Source: Pseudohongiella sp. (GTDB taxonomy: Bacteria; Pseudomonadota; Gammaproteobacteria; Pseudomonadales; Pseudohongiellaceae). From it: 64,000 nucleotides of DNA. Of this stretch, positions 1 through 9,247 are shown one piece after another (position 1 is the first letter of the stretch; the number at the start of each line of letters is the position of its first letter). The notes under the pieces were generated by a model. The model saw only the letters and a program-made list of their open reading frames with translations. It searched no databases and was not told the origin of the DNA. The stretch spans positions 116,001 to 180,000 of the forward strand of contig NZ_DRFV01000007.1 of the NCBI RefSeq assembly GCF_011050365.1, written 5' to 3'. Position numbers and translations under genes: made by a program.

Positions 1-22
1 CAGCGTCGCCGAGCTCGATTAA
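1..22 (+). CDS. 3' tail of an upstream gene (partial)
   Basis: Bases 2-22 read as six codons (S V A E L D) followed by TAA, so the window probably opens on the end of a plus-strand gene. recA usually precedes recX in gammaproteobacteria, so recA is the natural guess, but six codons cannot prove it. Confidence 0.3.
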
Positions 23-43
23 CAGCCTGCTATACTTTTCATT

Positions 44-544
44 GTGAAAAACGAAGATCAGCTCAGCGAAAAGGAATTGACCACTGCGTTGCGGCGGCGT
101 GCCATGGATTATCTGGCACGCCGCGAGCACAGTCGGTATGAGCTGCAATGTAAATTGCGGGAAAAGTTTGAGATCCCCGGTGATGCATTGATCAGCTCGG
201 TGCTTGACAGGCTTGAGGCTGATAATCTGCTCAGCAATACCCGTTTTGCCGAATCCTATGTGCGCTCCCGCATCGGTCGGGGTTACGGTCCGCTGTACAT
301 CCGTTACCAACTCAGGCAACGTCAGGTCGATTCTGTGCTGATCGATCAGGTATTGACGTTTGATGAGGATGAATGGGCAGATGTGTTGGCGGATGCGTTG
401 GCAAAAAAGGTCGCCGATATGCCGGAGCGGGGTAGCAAACAATGGTTGAAATTGCAGCGCTTCAGTCAGTCGCGTGGTTTTAGCCTGTCACACTTCAACG
501 CGGCCTGTCAGGAAAAATCGGCGGCAACAGCTAAATCTCAATAA
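44..544 (+). CDS. recX: regulatory protein RecX
   Basis: 166-residue, mostly helical, charged protein of RecX type. RecX binds RecA filaments and limits recombinase and co-protease activity. The family pattern is visible: an N-terminal AMDYLARREHSRYEL segment (about residues 21-35), then RFAESYVRSRIGRGYGP (about 67-83) with the conserved R-G-x-G-P turn, then a third helical repeat. The start is GTG at 44, with a TATACT box at 31-36 only a few bases upstream and no clear Shine-Dalgarno sequence. The 3' end overlaps the convergent haemoglobin-like gene by 14 bp. recA would be expected just outside the window on the left. Confidence 0.9.
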   Translation: MKNEDQLSEKELTTALRRRAMDYLARREHSRYELQCKLREKFEIPGDALISSVLDRLEADNLLSNTRFAESYVRSRIGRGYGPLYIRYQLRQRQVDSVLIDQVLTFDEDEWADVLADALAKKVADMPERGSKQWLKLQRFSQSRGFSLSHFNAACQEKSAATAKSQ

Positions 545-992
545 TTTGCGGCCGCAAGCCGGCGAGTCTTTCCAGTAAACGGTTCTGTGCGCTGATCGGC
601 GTGCCTGCCTTGTCCATGGCGTCTATCAGGTCTTCCACCACCGCGTTGAACTCGGCTGAGTTGATGTCCATGCCCCGGTGCACCAGCACCATACTGTCAC
701 CGGTGTATTCGCAAGGGCCATCGGCGATAAAGCAGAAGTGCTCAATGATTTTTTCCCGAAAGCGTTCAACATTGGAGTCAGCAAATCGATCAAACACGCG
801 TGGGTCGTAGGCGATCTCCATGATGAAATTATCTGCGATCTGCTCGATGCCCGGCTCAGCGCCCAGCGCCTGATACAGGTTGTCATCCGCGCCTGATGGC
901 TGCTGTATGGCACAGGCACTCAAGGTCAGAGCGGCGCACAGTAGCATGATGGTCAGCATTGCTTTTGATTTCATTAAACGGTTCTCGCTCAT
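531..992 (-). CDS. truncated-haemoglobin-like lipoprotein (group 1 type)
   Basis: 153 residues. The N-terminus carries a lipoprotein signal with lipobox LSAC (Cys about residue 26), so the protein is predicted to be exported and lipid-anchored. The rest matches group 1 truncated haemoglobins: LYQALGAEPGIEQIADNF near the start of the globin fold, and SMVLVHRGMDINSAEF, whose His is in the position of the haem-binding proximal His. Two Cys (HFC and GPC) lie between them. Such globins bind O2 or NO; an exported version suggests gas sensing or detoxification outside the cytoplasm. It is the last gene of a coupled trio and overlaps the DUF3034 gene by 1 bp. An internal Met seven codons in (974) is an alternative start. 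Confidence 0.78.
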   Translation of the reverse strand: MSENRLMKSKAMLTIMLLCAALTLSACAIQQPSGADDNLYQALGAEPGIEQIADNFIMEIAYDPRVFDRFADSNVERFREKIIEHFCFIADGPCEYTGDSMVLVHRGMDINSAEFNAVVEDLIDAMDKAGTPISAQNRLLERLAGLRPQIIEI

Positions 993-1873
993 TACAGGTT
1001 GGCCTGCAGGGAGAAATACACTCCGCGTTGATCGGGTGCGCCGGCAATATCACCGAGGTCCACCCAGGCCGTTGTGAATGACAGGCGCTTGTTGGGGAAG
1101 TAGGCCAGAAACAGATCGCTGGCATTGTTCTCGGTCAGAGCTGACAGATTGTCCGGCTTTTGCCGCCACTCAAAACCGACTGCGACGCTGCGACTGATAA
1201 ACATCGCGCCGGCTACTTCCATATTCACCTGTCTGTCCTCATCATCGCCGCCGTAACCCAGAATGCCGAACTGGTTGCTATTGCCATAACGCAGATTGAC
1301 GTTCAGCAATGTGGTGCGGTGGCCAATGCCGTTGAGCCAGGCCCGGGCCACACTGAGCGTGTAGTCGGTACCACGGGTGTCGTCAGCGCCAACGGATAGT
1401 GCTACCGCTTCATCACGCAGTTCACCATGTTCAACACCTACGGTGATTTGCGGCAGGCCGTCATAAATAATATCGCCTGCGACCTTGTAGCGCAGAGCGA
1501 TGCGGTCCTGGCGAATCTGCAGATCGGCGGCTTTGATCAGAAAATCCTGCCGCGCATATGACAGTTCCAGCTTGTCGTGAACGTTGAAAGAACCGCCAAC
1601 TACATCCAGTTGATAATCATCGACCTGGGCCTGACTGGCAAACACAGTGCCGCCCAGTTGTCCGCTTTCTGCGTAGGAACTCAACGTGGCCCAGGGTGTC
1701 AGGCCGCCGCCGCCGGCACCACTGATACTGGACACGCCACCGGTTCCCTTGATTTTGCCAAAGCGCTTGTTCTGTGCCTCATCGGCGCTGGCGGCGACCG
1801 GCAATGTAACGGCCAGTGCGCCACTCAGAAGCAGTGTCAGGGCCAACGAGGAAAGCATATTGCTTTGACTCAT
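992..1873 (-). CDS. DUF3034 family protein, predicted outer-membrane beta-barrel
   Basis: 293 residues with a Sec signal peptide (hydrophobic stretch about residues 8-27, cleavage near AASA). A Gly-rich segment (GGVSSISGAGGGGLTPWATL, about 45-64) is followed by alternating polar/aromatic strands ending in VYFSLQANL, which looks like an outer-membrane barrel C-terminus. I recognise the DUF3034 pattern; no biochemical function is established for it. The start overlaps the cupredoxin gene by 4 bp, implying translational coupling. Its place between a copper protein and a haemoglobin-like lipoprotein suggests an envelope redox or gas-related role, but that is inference. Confidence 0.75.
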   Translation of the reverse strand: MSQSNMLSSLALTLLLSGALAVTLPVAASADEAQNKRFGKIKGTGGVSSISGAGGGGLTPWATLSSYAESGQLGGTVFASQAQVDDYQLDVVGGSFNVHDKLELSYARQDFLIKAADLQIRQDRIALRYKVAGDIIYDGLPQITVGVEHGELRDEAVALSVGADDTRGTDYTLSVARAWLNGIGHRTTLLNVNLRYGNSNQFGILGYGGDDEDRQVNMEVAGAMFISRSVAVGFEWRQKPDNLSALTENNASDLFLAYFPNKRLSFTTAWVDLGDIAGAPDQRGVYFSLQANL

Positions 1874-2547
1874 TGGGTTCCCCCGGGCAGCAGGGCGCGA
1901 AAGCCGAATTGCTGATCAGGGTTGACCACCGGTAATGTCACTGCAATGCGATCGCCGGAAGTGTTGTTGCTGACGTCCAGTTCGTAGACGTTGCCGGGCG
2001 TCTGCAGCCAGGGGTGCCATATATGCAGTGTCTGCGGGAGCTGTGCCATGCCGGTCAGCGCGATGTTGCCGGCAGCGTCGCTGAGCGTGGCATCGTGCCA
2101 GTCGCTGACGTAAACGTAGGCCACCATGCTGTCATGAATATTACAGCCAAGCACGGCAATGCCGGGTGCTTCAAAACGGACCGGCTCCACGTTTTCGTCT
2201 GCATACAGTGGTGTTGAGAACTGCTTGATGTCGGAGAACGAATACACATGGTGGCGAACATTGTCACTGTTGGGGAAATTGACCTGCTGTCCCGGTGATA
2301 TCAACAGAACCATGGGCACAAAGCGGCGGTCGATCTGATCGATTTCCGCCACGGGTGCATCGGTTCGGGATTCTGCCGGGGTAAGTCGTGCCTCGACCAC
2401 AGCCAGTGATACCGGGTTGCCGTCTTCGTCCTGCAGCACAAGATTCAGTTCCGCTGCGCTCAGCGCAGTGCTGAACAAGGCGGTTATTGCCATTGTCAGA
2501 GGCAGGGCAAGTCGTTGAAGGAGATTTCTAAGTACTGGATAATTCAT
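1870..2547 (-). CDS. periplasmic cupredoxin-like protein ('methylamine utilization protein' family)
   Basis: 225 residues with a signal peptide (cleavage near ALSAAE). A complete set of type 1 copper ligands can be read in order: His in NVRHHVYSFS (about residue 96), then Cys-x2-His-x3-Met in GCNIHDSMVAY (about 134-140). This fits a blue-copper fold that carries electrons or senses redox state in the periplasm. Databases often label the family methylamine utilization protein, but no methylamine dehydrogenase gene is nearby, so that label should not be taken as function. First gene of a three-gene minus-strand operon, divergent from the cyclase with about 100 bp between them. Confidence 0.75.
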   Translation of the reverse strand: MNYPVLRNLLQRLALPLTMAITALFSTALSAAELNLVLQDEDGNPVSLAVVEARLTPAESRTDAPVAEIDQIDRRFVPMVLLISPGQQVNFPNSDNVRHHVYSFSDIKQFSTPLYADENVEPVRFEAPGIAVLGCNIHDSMVAYVYVSDWHDATLSDAAGNIALTGMAQLPQTLHIWHPWLQTPGNVYELDVSNNTSGDRIAVTLPVVNPDQQFGFRALLPGGTQ

Positions 2548-2649
2548 TAAAAAACATCGCTGGTTATTGTCATTGCAGAAGATTGTGCCTATCTTAGCGG
2601 CTGCCTACAAGCAATTGCCAGCCCCCTGAAACACGGGCGCCAGAATTCT

Positions 2650-4644
2650 ATGACCACCAAAGCTCGCTCACAGTTTAAATTCTCCAGCATTCGCACGCGA
2701 CTGATCGTATTCCTGTTGCTGATGTTGTTGCCGGTGCTCAGTGCGATCTACTGGTTTGTTGACAGGGAGAATACGCGCTACACCGATGAAACGATCAATT
2801 CCTACCTTGATATCGGTGCTGACGTTTTTGACTTTAGTCGTGAGGAGCATAAAAACACCTTGCTCACCATCAGTAATGCGCTGACCCGCGACTGGGGTTT
2901 TCGTAACGCATTTGGTGCATCCGATGCACAGACCATTACCGATGCCGCGCAGACGCTGCTGGTGCGATCTTTTGGTGCTGCCGACGTCATGATCATTACC
3001 GACATGTCCGGACGTATCATTGTTGATACCAGCGAGCCGGGACTGGAGGCGCTGCCGCCAGCGTGGGTTGACATGATCAACAGCGCTGCCAGTACCGGTG
3101 ACGGGGTGGCTGATGATATTCTGACGCTGAATGATATTCCCTACCAGATGACAGTCATTCCGCTGTTTTTGCCCACCCCTGTGGCCTGGATCATCGCCGG
3201 CTTCCCGCTGGATGACGACTTTGCCAACAGCATTAAATCCAGTACTGCCTCAGAGGTATCCATCGTCAAGTATCTGCACCAGGCAGACGGAGCGCCAGTG
3301 CAAAAACAGGTGATCGCATCGACGCTGTCGGCAGCGGATGCTGCCAATCTGGCGCATGGTCTGGATGCCGGTATCTACAGTGAAACCCAGCGCATCACGA
3401 TGACCGATGCCGACTACGGCACGCTGGTGCGCTCGCTGACCGGCCGCACTGAGCAGGGCGAGGAAATTGTCGCGGTCATCCAGCGCTCCTATGAGGAGAA
3501 CCAGGCCAACCTGGCAGCACTGAGAGACCGTCTGTTTGATTTTTCGCTGGCGGTGGTGGTCTTGAGCCTGCTGGCGGTCATTGTTCTGGCCCGGGGTTTT
3601 ACCCGGCCTGTGTTGCGACTGGCCAGTCGTGTGCAACGTATTGAAGGCGGCGACTATAGCTCGGCCTTGCCCCAGGAGCAGGTTTGGGGTCGCGATGAAG
3701 TGGCTGGGCTGGCTGACTCCATTGACAACATGGCGTCGGGGCTGGCGGAAAAAGAGAAAGTCCGTGATCTGCTGGGCAAGGTGGTTTCGCGTGAAATTGC
3801 CGACGAGCTGTTGAACAGCCGCATCGAGTTGGGCGGTGAGGAAAAAGTAGTGTCGGTATTGTTTGCCGATATCCGCGGCTTTACCGCGCTCAGCGAACAA
3901 CAGTCACCCTCGCAAACGCTGGCCATGCTCAATACCTGTCTGGAAAGCATCTGTTCGGCAATCGAAGCGCACGGTGGCGTGGTGGACAAGTTTACCGGCG
4001 ATGCTGTGATGGCGCTGTTCGGGGCACCCATCGGGCACCAGGATGACGCGATGAGGGCAGCACGGGCGCTGTTGGCCGTTCAGGACGCCATGGCCGGCGT
4101 GAACCAACAGTTGCGCAGTGACGTGGGCAATGAACAGCCGGGATTGCAGTTGCGCCTGGGCGCGGGTTTGCATACCGGACTGGTGGTGGCAGGTAATATG
4201 GGCTCGCGTAACCGGATGAATTACACCGTGATTGGTGATGCGGTCAATCTGGCCTCGCGTCTGGAAGGCCTGACCCGGCACTACAATGTCCACAACGTCA
4301 TCAGTGAGGCCAGTCGCCGGGCGCTGGGTGAGCAGGCGCAGACGTTTGCCTGGCGTGAGCTGGATCTGGTGCGCGTCAAGGGCAAGCAGGAGCCGGTGCG
4401 CATCTACGAGCTGGTGGGTCGGCGTGACCAGCTTGATGCTCAGACGCTGGCCGAGTTGACGCGATTCGAGGAGGTTCTGACCTTGTATCGGAGCAGGCAA
4501 TGGGACGCGGCGCTTGGTATACTGCGCGCTTTGTCGGAAGCCAATCCACTGACCCTGTATGAGCTGTACAGCGCACGGATCAGCGAGCTTCGCGACACAG
4601 TGTCTGCGGATTGGGACGGCGTGTATGTCTTCAGCAGTAAATGA
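2650..4644 (+). CDS. membrane class III adenylate/guanylate cyclase with periplasmic sensor and HAMP
   Basis: 664 residues. Layout: TM1 about 17-38, periplasmic sensor region (probably dCache) about 40-290, TM2 about 295-316, HAMP linker about 317-370, catalytic domain about 385-560 and a helical tail. Catalytic features are complete: metal-binding Asp in LFADIRGFTAL and in KFTGDAVMALFGAP, the Lys of DKFTGD and Asp of VIGDAVNLASRLEG (the pair that favours ATP), and the transition-state Asn/Arg. It probably makes cAMP in response to a periplasmic cue. It is divergent from the cupredoxin/DUF3034/haemoglobin operon, whose products share the envelope, and its stop overlaps the next gene by 20 bp. 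Confidence 0.88.
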   Translation: MTTKARSQFKFSSIRTRLIVFLLLMLLPVLSAIYWFVDRENTRYTDETINSYLDIGADVFDFSREEHKNTLLTISNALTRDWGFRNAFGASDAQTITDAAQTLLVRSFGAADVMIITDMSGRIIVDTSEPGLEALPPAWVDMINSAASTGDGVADDILTLNDIPYQMTVIPLFLPTPVAWIIAGFPLDDDFANSIKSSTASEVSIVKYLHQADGAPVQKQVIASTLSAADAANLAHGLDAGIYSETQRITMTDADYGTLVRSLTGRTEQGEEIVAVIQRSYEENQANLAALRDRLFDFSLAVVVLSLLAVIVLARGFTRPVLRLASRVQRIEGGDYSSALPQEQVWGRDEVAGLADSIDNMASGLAEKEKVRDLLGKVVSREIADELLNSRIELGGEEKVVSVLFADIRGFTALSEQQSPSQTLAMLNTCLESICSAIEAHGGVVDKFTGDAVMALFGAPIGHQDDAMRAARALLAVQDAMAGVNQQLRSDVGNEQPGLQLRLGAGLHTGLVVAGNMGSRNRMNYTVIGDAVNLASRLEGLTRHYNVHNVISEASRRALGEQAQTFAWRELDLVRVKGKQEPVRIYELVGRRDQLDAQTLAELTRFEEVLTLYRSRQWDAALGILRALSEANPLTLYELYSARISELRDTVSADWDGVYVFSSK

Positions 4645-5794
4645 TCTGAATAGTACCGTGCCCAAACGGATCGCGTTAATCAACCCGACCAAGTTTCTGG
4701 GTAACCTGTTGCTGGCAGGTGGCCTGATCCAGCAATTGTGTGAGCTTTGTCTGCAGCATGATTCCGAGCTGTTGCTGGTGCTGGATGAATCGTTTTGTGA
4801 TCTGGTCGGCGATGCCTGGCCTGGCGCCCGCGTGGTGTATTATCCGCGGCGGGCATTGAGTCATGGGGTCTCGGTTGACAGTGTCAGGCTGTGGCTGCGT
4901 TGCGTGCGGCAGATCCGGGCGTTCGCCGCTGACCTGGCCTTCACGATAGAAGAAGATTCGGTGTCTCATCGTCTGCTGCATGCATCAGCGGCGCGCCGCA
5001 AAGTCAGCAGCACTGTACACCGTTACCACTGGGGTTTTGATCAGGTGCTGGACATTCCGCGCAGTGGTCGTGCACCCGGCAAAGAGGGTATCTGGTACAG
5101 TTATCGTGATGTATTTGCCGCGCTTGGACTGCCCATAGCGGCCGTGACAACAGATCGCTCGCCAACAGTGCCTGCCTATATGTCATTGTCGCCGCCAACC
5201 CCTGACCGGGCATTGCTTGAGCGGCTGGCGACGAGCGGTCTGGAGCTGACACAACCGATAGCCGTGCTGCATGCCGGTGCCAGCAAGCGCTACAAACAAT
5301 GGCCGGCGCAGCAGTTTGTGGCGCTTGCAGTCATGTTTGCCGCGCGTGGTTATCAGCTTGTGCTGATAGGCGCGGGGCAGCGTGATAGCGAGGTCAACAC
5401 CAACATCATGCGGGCGCTGGCCAGCACCGGCGTTACCTGCGTTGATTTGTGCAACCGGTTGACGCTGGCAGAGCTGGCGTCGCTGTTGCGTCGTGTTGAA
5501 ATCATGGTGGGTAATGACAGTGGGCCGTCGCATCTGGCATCAGCGCTGGGCGTTCGTGGTGTGGTACTTTTCGGCCCGACTGATCTTGCCATCTGGCGTC
5601 CATTGGGCAGGCAGACGACAACGCTGCAGCACAAACACCTGTGTGCACCTGATTGCACCCGACACCACTGCCAACAGCAATACATCTGCCTGCAGTCAAT
5701 CATGCCGCAGCAGGTGCTGGCGGCGCTGGGCTTGAATTTGGGCCTGAATTCAGACCCGGGCCTGGGATCGACATCGAACACTGAAGAAAAATGA
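4625..5794 (+). CDS. glycosyltransferase family 9 (heptosyltransferase-like)
   Basis: 389 residues from ATG 4625, chosen over an ATG at 4559 that lies deep inside the cyclase gene. Two Rossmann-like halves are visible: [22 protein letters not shown] at the N-terminus, and in the C-half [18 protein letters not shown] (nucleotide-sugar binding region) and [16 protein letters not shown] with VVLFGPTD, the GT9 signature. Enzymes of this type add ADP-heptose or a similar sugar to lipopolysaccharide core. A Cys-rich C-terminus ([16 protein letters not shown]) resembles the CxxxC tail common in this family. The start overlaps the cyclase end; rfbB follows after 16 bp. The acceptor cannot be told from sequence. 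Confidence 0.85.
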   Translation: MSSAVNDLNSTVPKRIALINPTKFLGNLLLAGGLIQQLCELCLQHDSELLLVLDESFCDLVGDAWPGARVVYYPRRALSHGVSVDSVRLWLRCVRQIRAFAADLAFTIEEDSVSHRLLHASAARRKVSSTVHRYHWGFDQVLDIPRSGRAPGKEGIWYSYRDVFAALGLPIAAVTTDRSPTVPAYMSLSPPTPDRALLERLATSGLELTQPIAVLHAGASKRYKQWPAQQFVALAVMFAARGYQLVLIGAGQRDSEVNTNIMRALASTGVTCVDLCNRLTLAELASLLRRVEIMVGNDSGPSHLASALGVRGVVLFGPTDLAIWRPLGRQTTTLQHKHLCAPDCTRHHCQQQYICLQSIMPQQVLAALGLNLGLNSDPGLGSTSNTEEK

Positions 5795-5810
5795 CGTTAA
5801 GGACCCGAAC

Positions 5811-6917
5811 ATGAACGCAAACAAGGCAGCGTCGCCCGGCAGTACCGGTGCGGCAGAGCACAGCATACGCATCCTGGTGACCGGTGGCGCCGGTTTTATC
5901 GGCTCGGCAGTGGTGCGCCATATTATCAGGCACACCCGTGACAGCGTGCTTAATGTCGACAAATTGACCTACGCCGGCAATCTTGAGTCCCTGACCGATG
6001 TCAGTGACGACCCGCGCTACGAGTTTGCCCGGGTTGATATCTGTGACCGCGCGGCACTGGATGCGGTGTTGGCCCGATACCAGCCGGCGGCAGTGATGCA
6101 TCTGGCCGCCGAAAGCCATGTCGATCGCTCCATTGATGGCCCGGCGGCCTTTATCGAAACCAATATTGTCGGCACCTACACCTTGCTTGAGGCGGTTCGC
6201 GCATACTGGAGTGCGTTGCCGGAGGCGGCGCGGGCGGCATTTCGCTTTCATCATATCTCCACCGACGAAGTCTATGGCGATCTCGAAGGCCCCGACGACC
6301 TGTTTACCGAAACCACCGCGTACGCACCCAGTTCGCCATACTCTGCCAGCAAGGCGAGCTCGGATCACTTGGTTCGTGCCTGGCGGCGTACCTATGGTCT
6401 GCCGGTGGTGGTGACCAATTGCTCGAACAATTACGGGCCATACCATTTTCCGGAGAAACTGATACCGCACGTCATTTTGAAGGCGATGCAGGGAGAGCCC
6501 CTGCCGGTGTACGGCGACGGCTCGCAGGTGCGTGACTGGTTACACGTCGAGGACCACGCGCGTGCCCTGCACACAGTGCTGCGCCGGGGTGACGTGGGGG
6601 AGACGTACAATATTGGCGGGCACAACGAAAAGCGCAATATCGACGTGGTCAAAGCCATCTGCGCTTTGCTTGACGAACTGCATCCGCAGTCACCGGTGAC
6701 ACCACATGAGCAGCTGATTACCTTTGTCAGGGACCGGCCGGGCCACGACCTGCGTTATGCCATTGATGCCAGCAAGATAGCCCGTGAGTTAGGCTGGACG
6801 CCGAGTGAAACCTTTGAGTCCGGACTGCGCAAGACCGTGCAGTGGTACCTGGATAACCCACGTTGGTGGCAGCGGGTACTGAGCGGCGATTATCAGTTGC
6901 AGCGACTGGGTTCCTGA
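5811..6917 (+). CDS. rfbB: dTDP-glucose 4,6-dehydratase
   Basis: 368 residues of the short-chain dehydrogenase superfamily. Visible: NAD-binding [11 protein letters not shown] (about 24-34), [13 protein letters not shown] typical of Rml[28 protein letters not shown] (catalytic Thr-Asp-Glu) and [15 protein letters not shown] (catalytic Tyr-x3-Lys). It converts dTDP-glucose to dTDP-4-keto-6-deoxyglucose, the branch point for rhamnose and other deoxysugars of surface polysaccharide. An N-terminal extension of about 20 residues precedes the usual start ([10 protein letters not shown]). rfbA, rfbC and rfbD are not next to it. Likely co-transcribed with the glycosyltransferase upstream. Confidence 0.93.
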   Translation: MNANKAASPGSTGAAEHSIRILVTGGAGFIGSAVVRHIIRHTRDSVLNVDKLTYAGNLESLTDVSDDPRYEFARVDICDRAALDAVLARYQPAAVMHLAAESHVDRSIDGPAAFIETNIVGTYTLLEAVRAYWSALPEAARAAFRFHHISTDEVYGDLEGPDDLFTETTAYAPSSPYSASKASSDHLVRAWRRTYGLPVVVTNCSNNYGPYHFPEKLIPHVILKAMQGEPLPVYGDGSQVRDWLHVEDHARALHTVLRRGDVGETYNIGGHNEKRNIDVVKAICALLDELHPQSPVTPHEQLITFVRDRPGHDLRYAIDASKIARELGWTPSETFESGLRKTVQWYLDNPRWWQRVLSGDYQLQRLGS

Positions 6918-7017
6918 TCGTGGCGAACAGGAAACCGGCAAGCATCCTGTTCTTAACTGACGTATAATTCGTGTCCTTGGATGATTCGCCGGACCGCTTT
7001 TGTGGTCGGCGTCCCAT

Positions 7018-7046
7018 ACCGGGAAAGAGACCGGGAAAGAGACCGG
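7018..7046. repeat. 12-bp tandem repeat in the fadB leader
   Basis: The 12-mer ACCGGGAAAGAG occurs twice in direct succession (7018-7029, 7030-7041) followed by a partial third copy (ACCGG, 7042-7046), about 40 bp before the fadB start. Confidence 0.85.
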
Positions 7047-7084
7047 CCCTGAGACAGGCAGTGAAACAGAAAATGGGAGAGACA

Positions 7085-9232
7085 ATGAGCATGATATACC
7101 AAGGCAAGGCTATTACCGTTGAACAGCTGGAATCCGGCATTGCCCGACTGTGTTTTGATTTGCCGCAATCTCCCGTCAATGTGTTTAACAGCCTGATGCT
7201 GGAGGAGCTACGCGAGGCCATCTCTGCGGTGGCGGCCAGTGAGGTGCGAGGGCTGCTGTGTTGCAGCGCGAAACAGACCTTTCTGGTCGGTGCTGATATA
7301 AAGGAGTTTACCGAAACCTTTAAACTCGAAGAGGCCGAGCTGCTGAACTGGTGCGAGCGCACCAATGCGGTGTTTAACGCCATAGAAGACCTGGCAGTGC
7401 CCAGTGTCACGGCCATCAATGGCATGGCGCTTGGCGGTGGTCTGGAGATGTGCCTGGCCACAGACTTCCGGGTCGCTGCTGAATCCGCCTTGCTGGGTTT
7501 CCCCGAAGTTAATCTGGGCATCTGCCCGGGTTTTGGTGGCACCGTGCGTGCGCCACGCCTGATGAATGCGGATACCGCCATTGACTGGGTGCGCACAGGC
7601 AAACCGGTGAAAGCGCATCAGGCGCTCACGGATGGCGCCGTGGATTCGGTGGTCAGCGACGACATGCTGGAAGAGGCCGCGCTGGAAATGCTGGAACAGG
7701 CCATTAGTGGCGAACTGGACGTGGCCGATCGCCGCGCCCAGAAAACCGGCGCGTTGCCACTGACCGCAGGTGAAATTAAAAAGACTTTTACCGAAGGCCT
7801 GGCGCGCGCGAAAAAGGATGCCGGAGAGCATTATCCGGCCGCAGCCACGGCTGTTGAAGCCATGTGGAAAGCCGCTGACAACAACCGTGCGTTGGCGCTG
7901 ATGTTTGAACATCAGGCCTTTGTTGCACTGGCGCGCAGCACCGTGGCGGGCAACCTCGTGCAGTTATTCCTGAATGAGCAGTTTCTTAAGGGCCGCGCCA
8001 AAAAACAGGCGACCAGTGCGCAGCCGGTGAAGCAGGCCGCAGTGATGGGTGCCGGTATCATGGGCGGCGGCATTGCTTATCAGTCGGCACTGCGCGGCAC
8101 ACCCATTATCATGAAAGACATCGCCCAGGAAGGTCTTGATCTGGGGCTGGCTGAAGCCGGCAAGCTGTTGAACAAACAGGTCGAGCGCGGCCGTATGCAG
8201 CGCAGCAAAGCCGACAGGGTACTGGAAGCGATTACGCCGGCTCTGGATTATACCGGCTTCGACAAAGTCGATATTATTGTTGAAGCCGTGGTGGAAAATC
8301 CCAAGGTCAAAAAGCTGGTATTGGCGGAAGTCGAGCAGCTAGTACCGGCCACCACCGTACTGACATCAAATACGTCCACAATCTCCATCAGCCTGTTGGC
8401 GCAGGCACTGACACGTCCGGAAAATTTCTGCGGCATGCATTTCTTTAATCCGGTGCCATTGATGCCGCTGGTGGAAGTGATTCGCGGTGAAAAAACCGGT
8501 GACCAGGCCGTGGCGCAGACAGTGGCCTACGCGCTGGCATTGGGCAAAGCGCCTATCGTGGTCAATGATTGCCCCGGCTTCCTGGTCAACCGGATTCTGT
8601 TTCCGTATTTTGGTGCCTTCTGCCAGTTGTTGCGCGATGGCGCCGATTTCCGTGTCATTGACAGAGTCATGGAGACCTTTGGCTGGCCCATGGGGCCAGC
8701 GTACCTGCTGGATGTGGTGGGCATTGATACCGCATCACACTGCATGGCAGTGATGGCTGAAGGATTCCCGGATCGCATGCAGTATGATTTCACCACTGCC
8801 ATCGATCACCTGTATGAAGCGGGCAGCTACGGGCAGAAAAACGGCAAAGGTTTTTACCGTTATGAACAAAGTGCCGCTGGTCGCCCGACCAAAGTATTTG
8901 ATGAAGCCATTTTGGCGACGTTGAAGCCACTGCAGGGCGAACCACAGGACATCAGTGAACAGGCCATGTGTGAACGCATGATGGTGGCGCTGTGTCTGGA
9001 AGCAGTGCGATGTCTGGAAGACGGCATTGTCAGCTCGGCGGCCGAGGTGGACATGGGGTTGTTGATGGGGCTGGGTTATCCGCGTTTCCGTGGCGGTGCC
9101 CTGCGTTATATCGATAACATGGGCGCCGAGGCGTTCTGCACGATGGCGGATCAATACACCCACCTGGGTGCGTTGTATCAGCCCACGCCGGCGCTGCGCG
9201 AAATGGCCGCGCAGGGTAAAACATTTTACTGA
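7085..9232 (+). CDS. fadB: fatty-acid oxidation complex alpha subunit (enoyl-CoA hydratase / 3-hydroxyacyl-CoA dehydrogenase)
   Basis: 715 residues, the usual FadB length. The N-terminal crotonase domain shows GADIKEFTE and GMALGGGLEMCLATDFR with LGFPEVNLGICPGFGGTVR (oxyanion hole and catalytic Glu). The dehydrogenase domain starts near residue 315 with AAVMGAGIMGGGIAYQSA (NAD-binding GxGxxG) and continues with MHFFNPVPLMPLVEVI. It performs hydration and dehydrogenation in beta-oxidation. Upstream in-frame codons from 6971 are low complexity; a GGGAGA ribosome site (7075-7080) serves ATG 7085 or, with better spacing, ATG 7091. The thiolase gene fadA, normally directly downstream, is absent; ttcA follows instead. 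Confidence 0.93.
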   Translation: MSMIYQGKAITVEQLESGIARLCFDLPQSPVNVFNSLMLEELREAISAVAASEVRGLLCCSAKQTFLVGADIKEFTETFKLEEAELLNWCERTNAVFNAIEDLAVPSVTAINGMALGGGLEMCLATDFRVAAESALLGFPEVNLGICPGFGGTVRAPRLMNADTAIDWVRTGKPVKAHQALTDGAVDSVVSDDMLEEAALEMLEQAISGELDVADRRAQKTGALPLTAGEIKKTFTEGLARAKKDAGEHYPAAATAVEAMWKAADNNRALALMFEHQAFVALARSTVAGNLVQLFLNEQFLKGRAKKQATSAQPVKQAAVMGAGIMGGGIAYQSALRGTPIIMKDIAQEGLDLGLAEAGKLLNKQVERGRMQRSKADRVLEAITPALDYTGFDKVDIIVEAVVENPKVKKLVLAEVEQLVPATTVLTSNTSTISISLLAQALTRPENFCGMHFFNPVPLMPLVEVIRGEKTGDQAVAQTVAYALALGKAPIVVNDCPGFLVNRILFPYFGAFCQLLRDGADFRVIDRVMETFGWPMGPAYLLDVVGIDTASHCMAVMAEGFPDRMQYDFTTAIDHLYEAGSYGQKNGKGFYRYEQSAAGRPTKVFDEAILATLKPLQGEPQDISEQAMCERMMVALCLEAVRCLEDGIVSSAAEVDMGLLMGLGYPRFRGGALRYIDNMGAEAFCTMADQYTHLGALYQPTPALREMAAQGKTFY

Positions 9233-9247
9233 TATTGACTGAATGGA

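Noticed and set aside
1870..2547. Methylamine catabolism locus
   Set aside because: The family name suggests it, but no methylamine dehydrogenase, amicyanin maturation or C1 genes are nearby.
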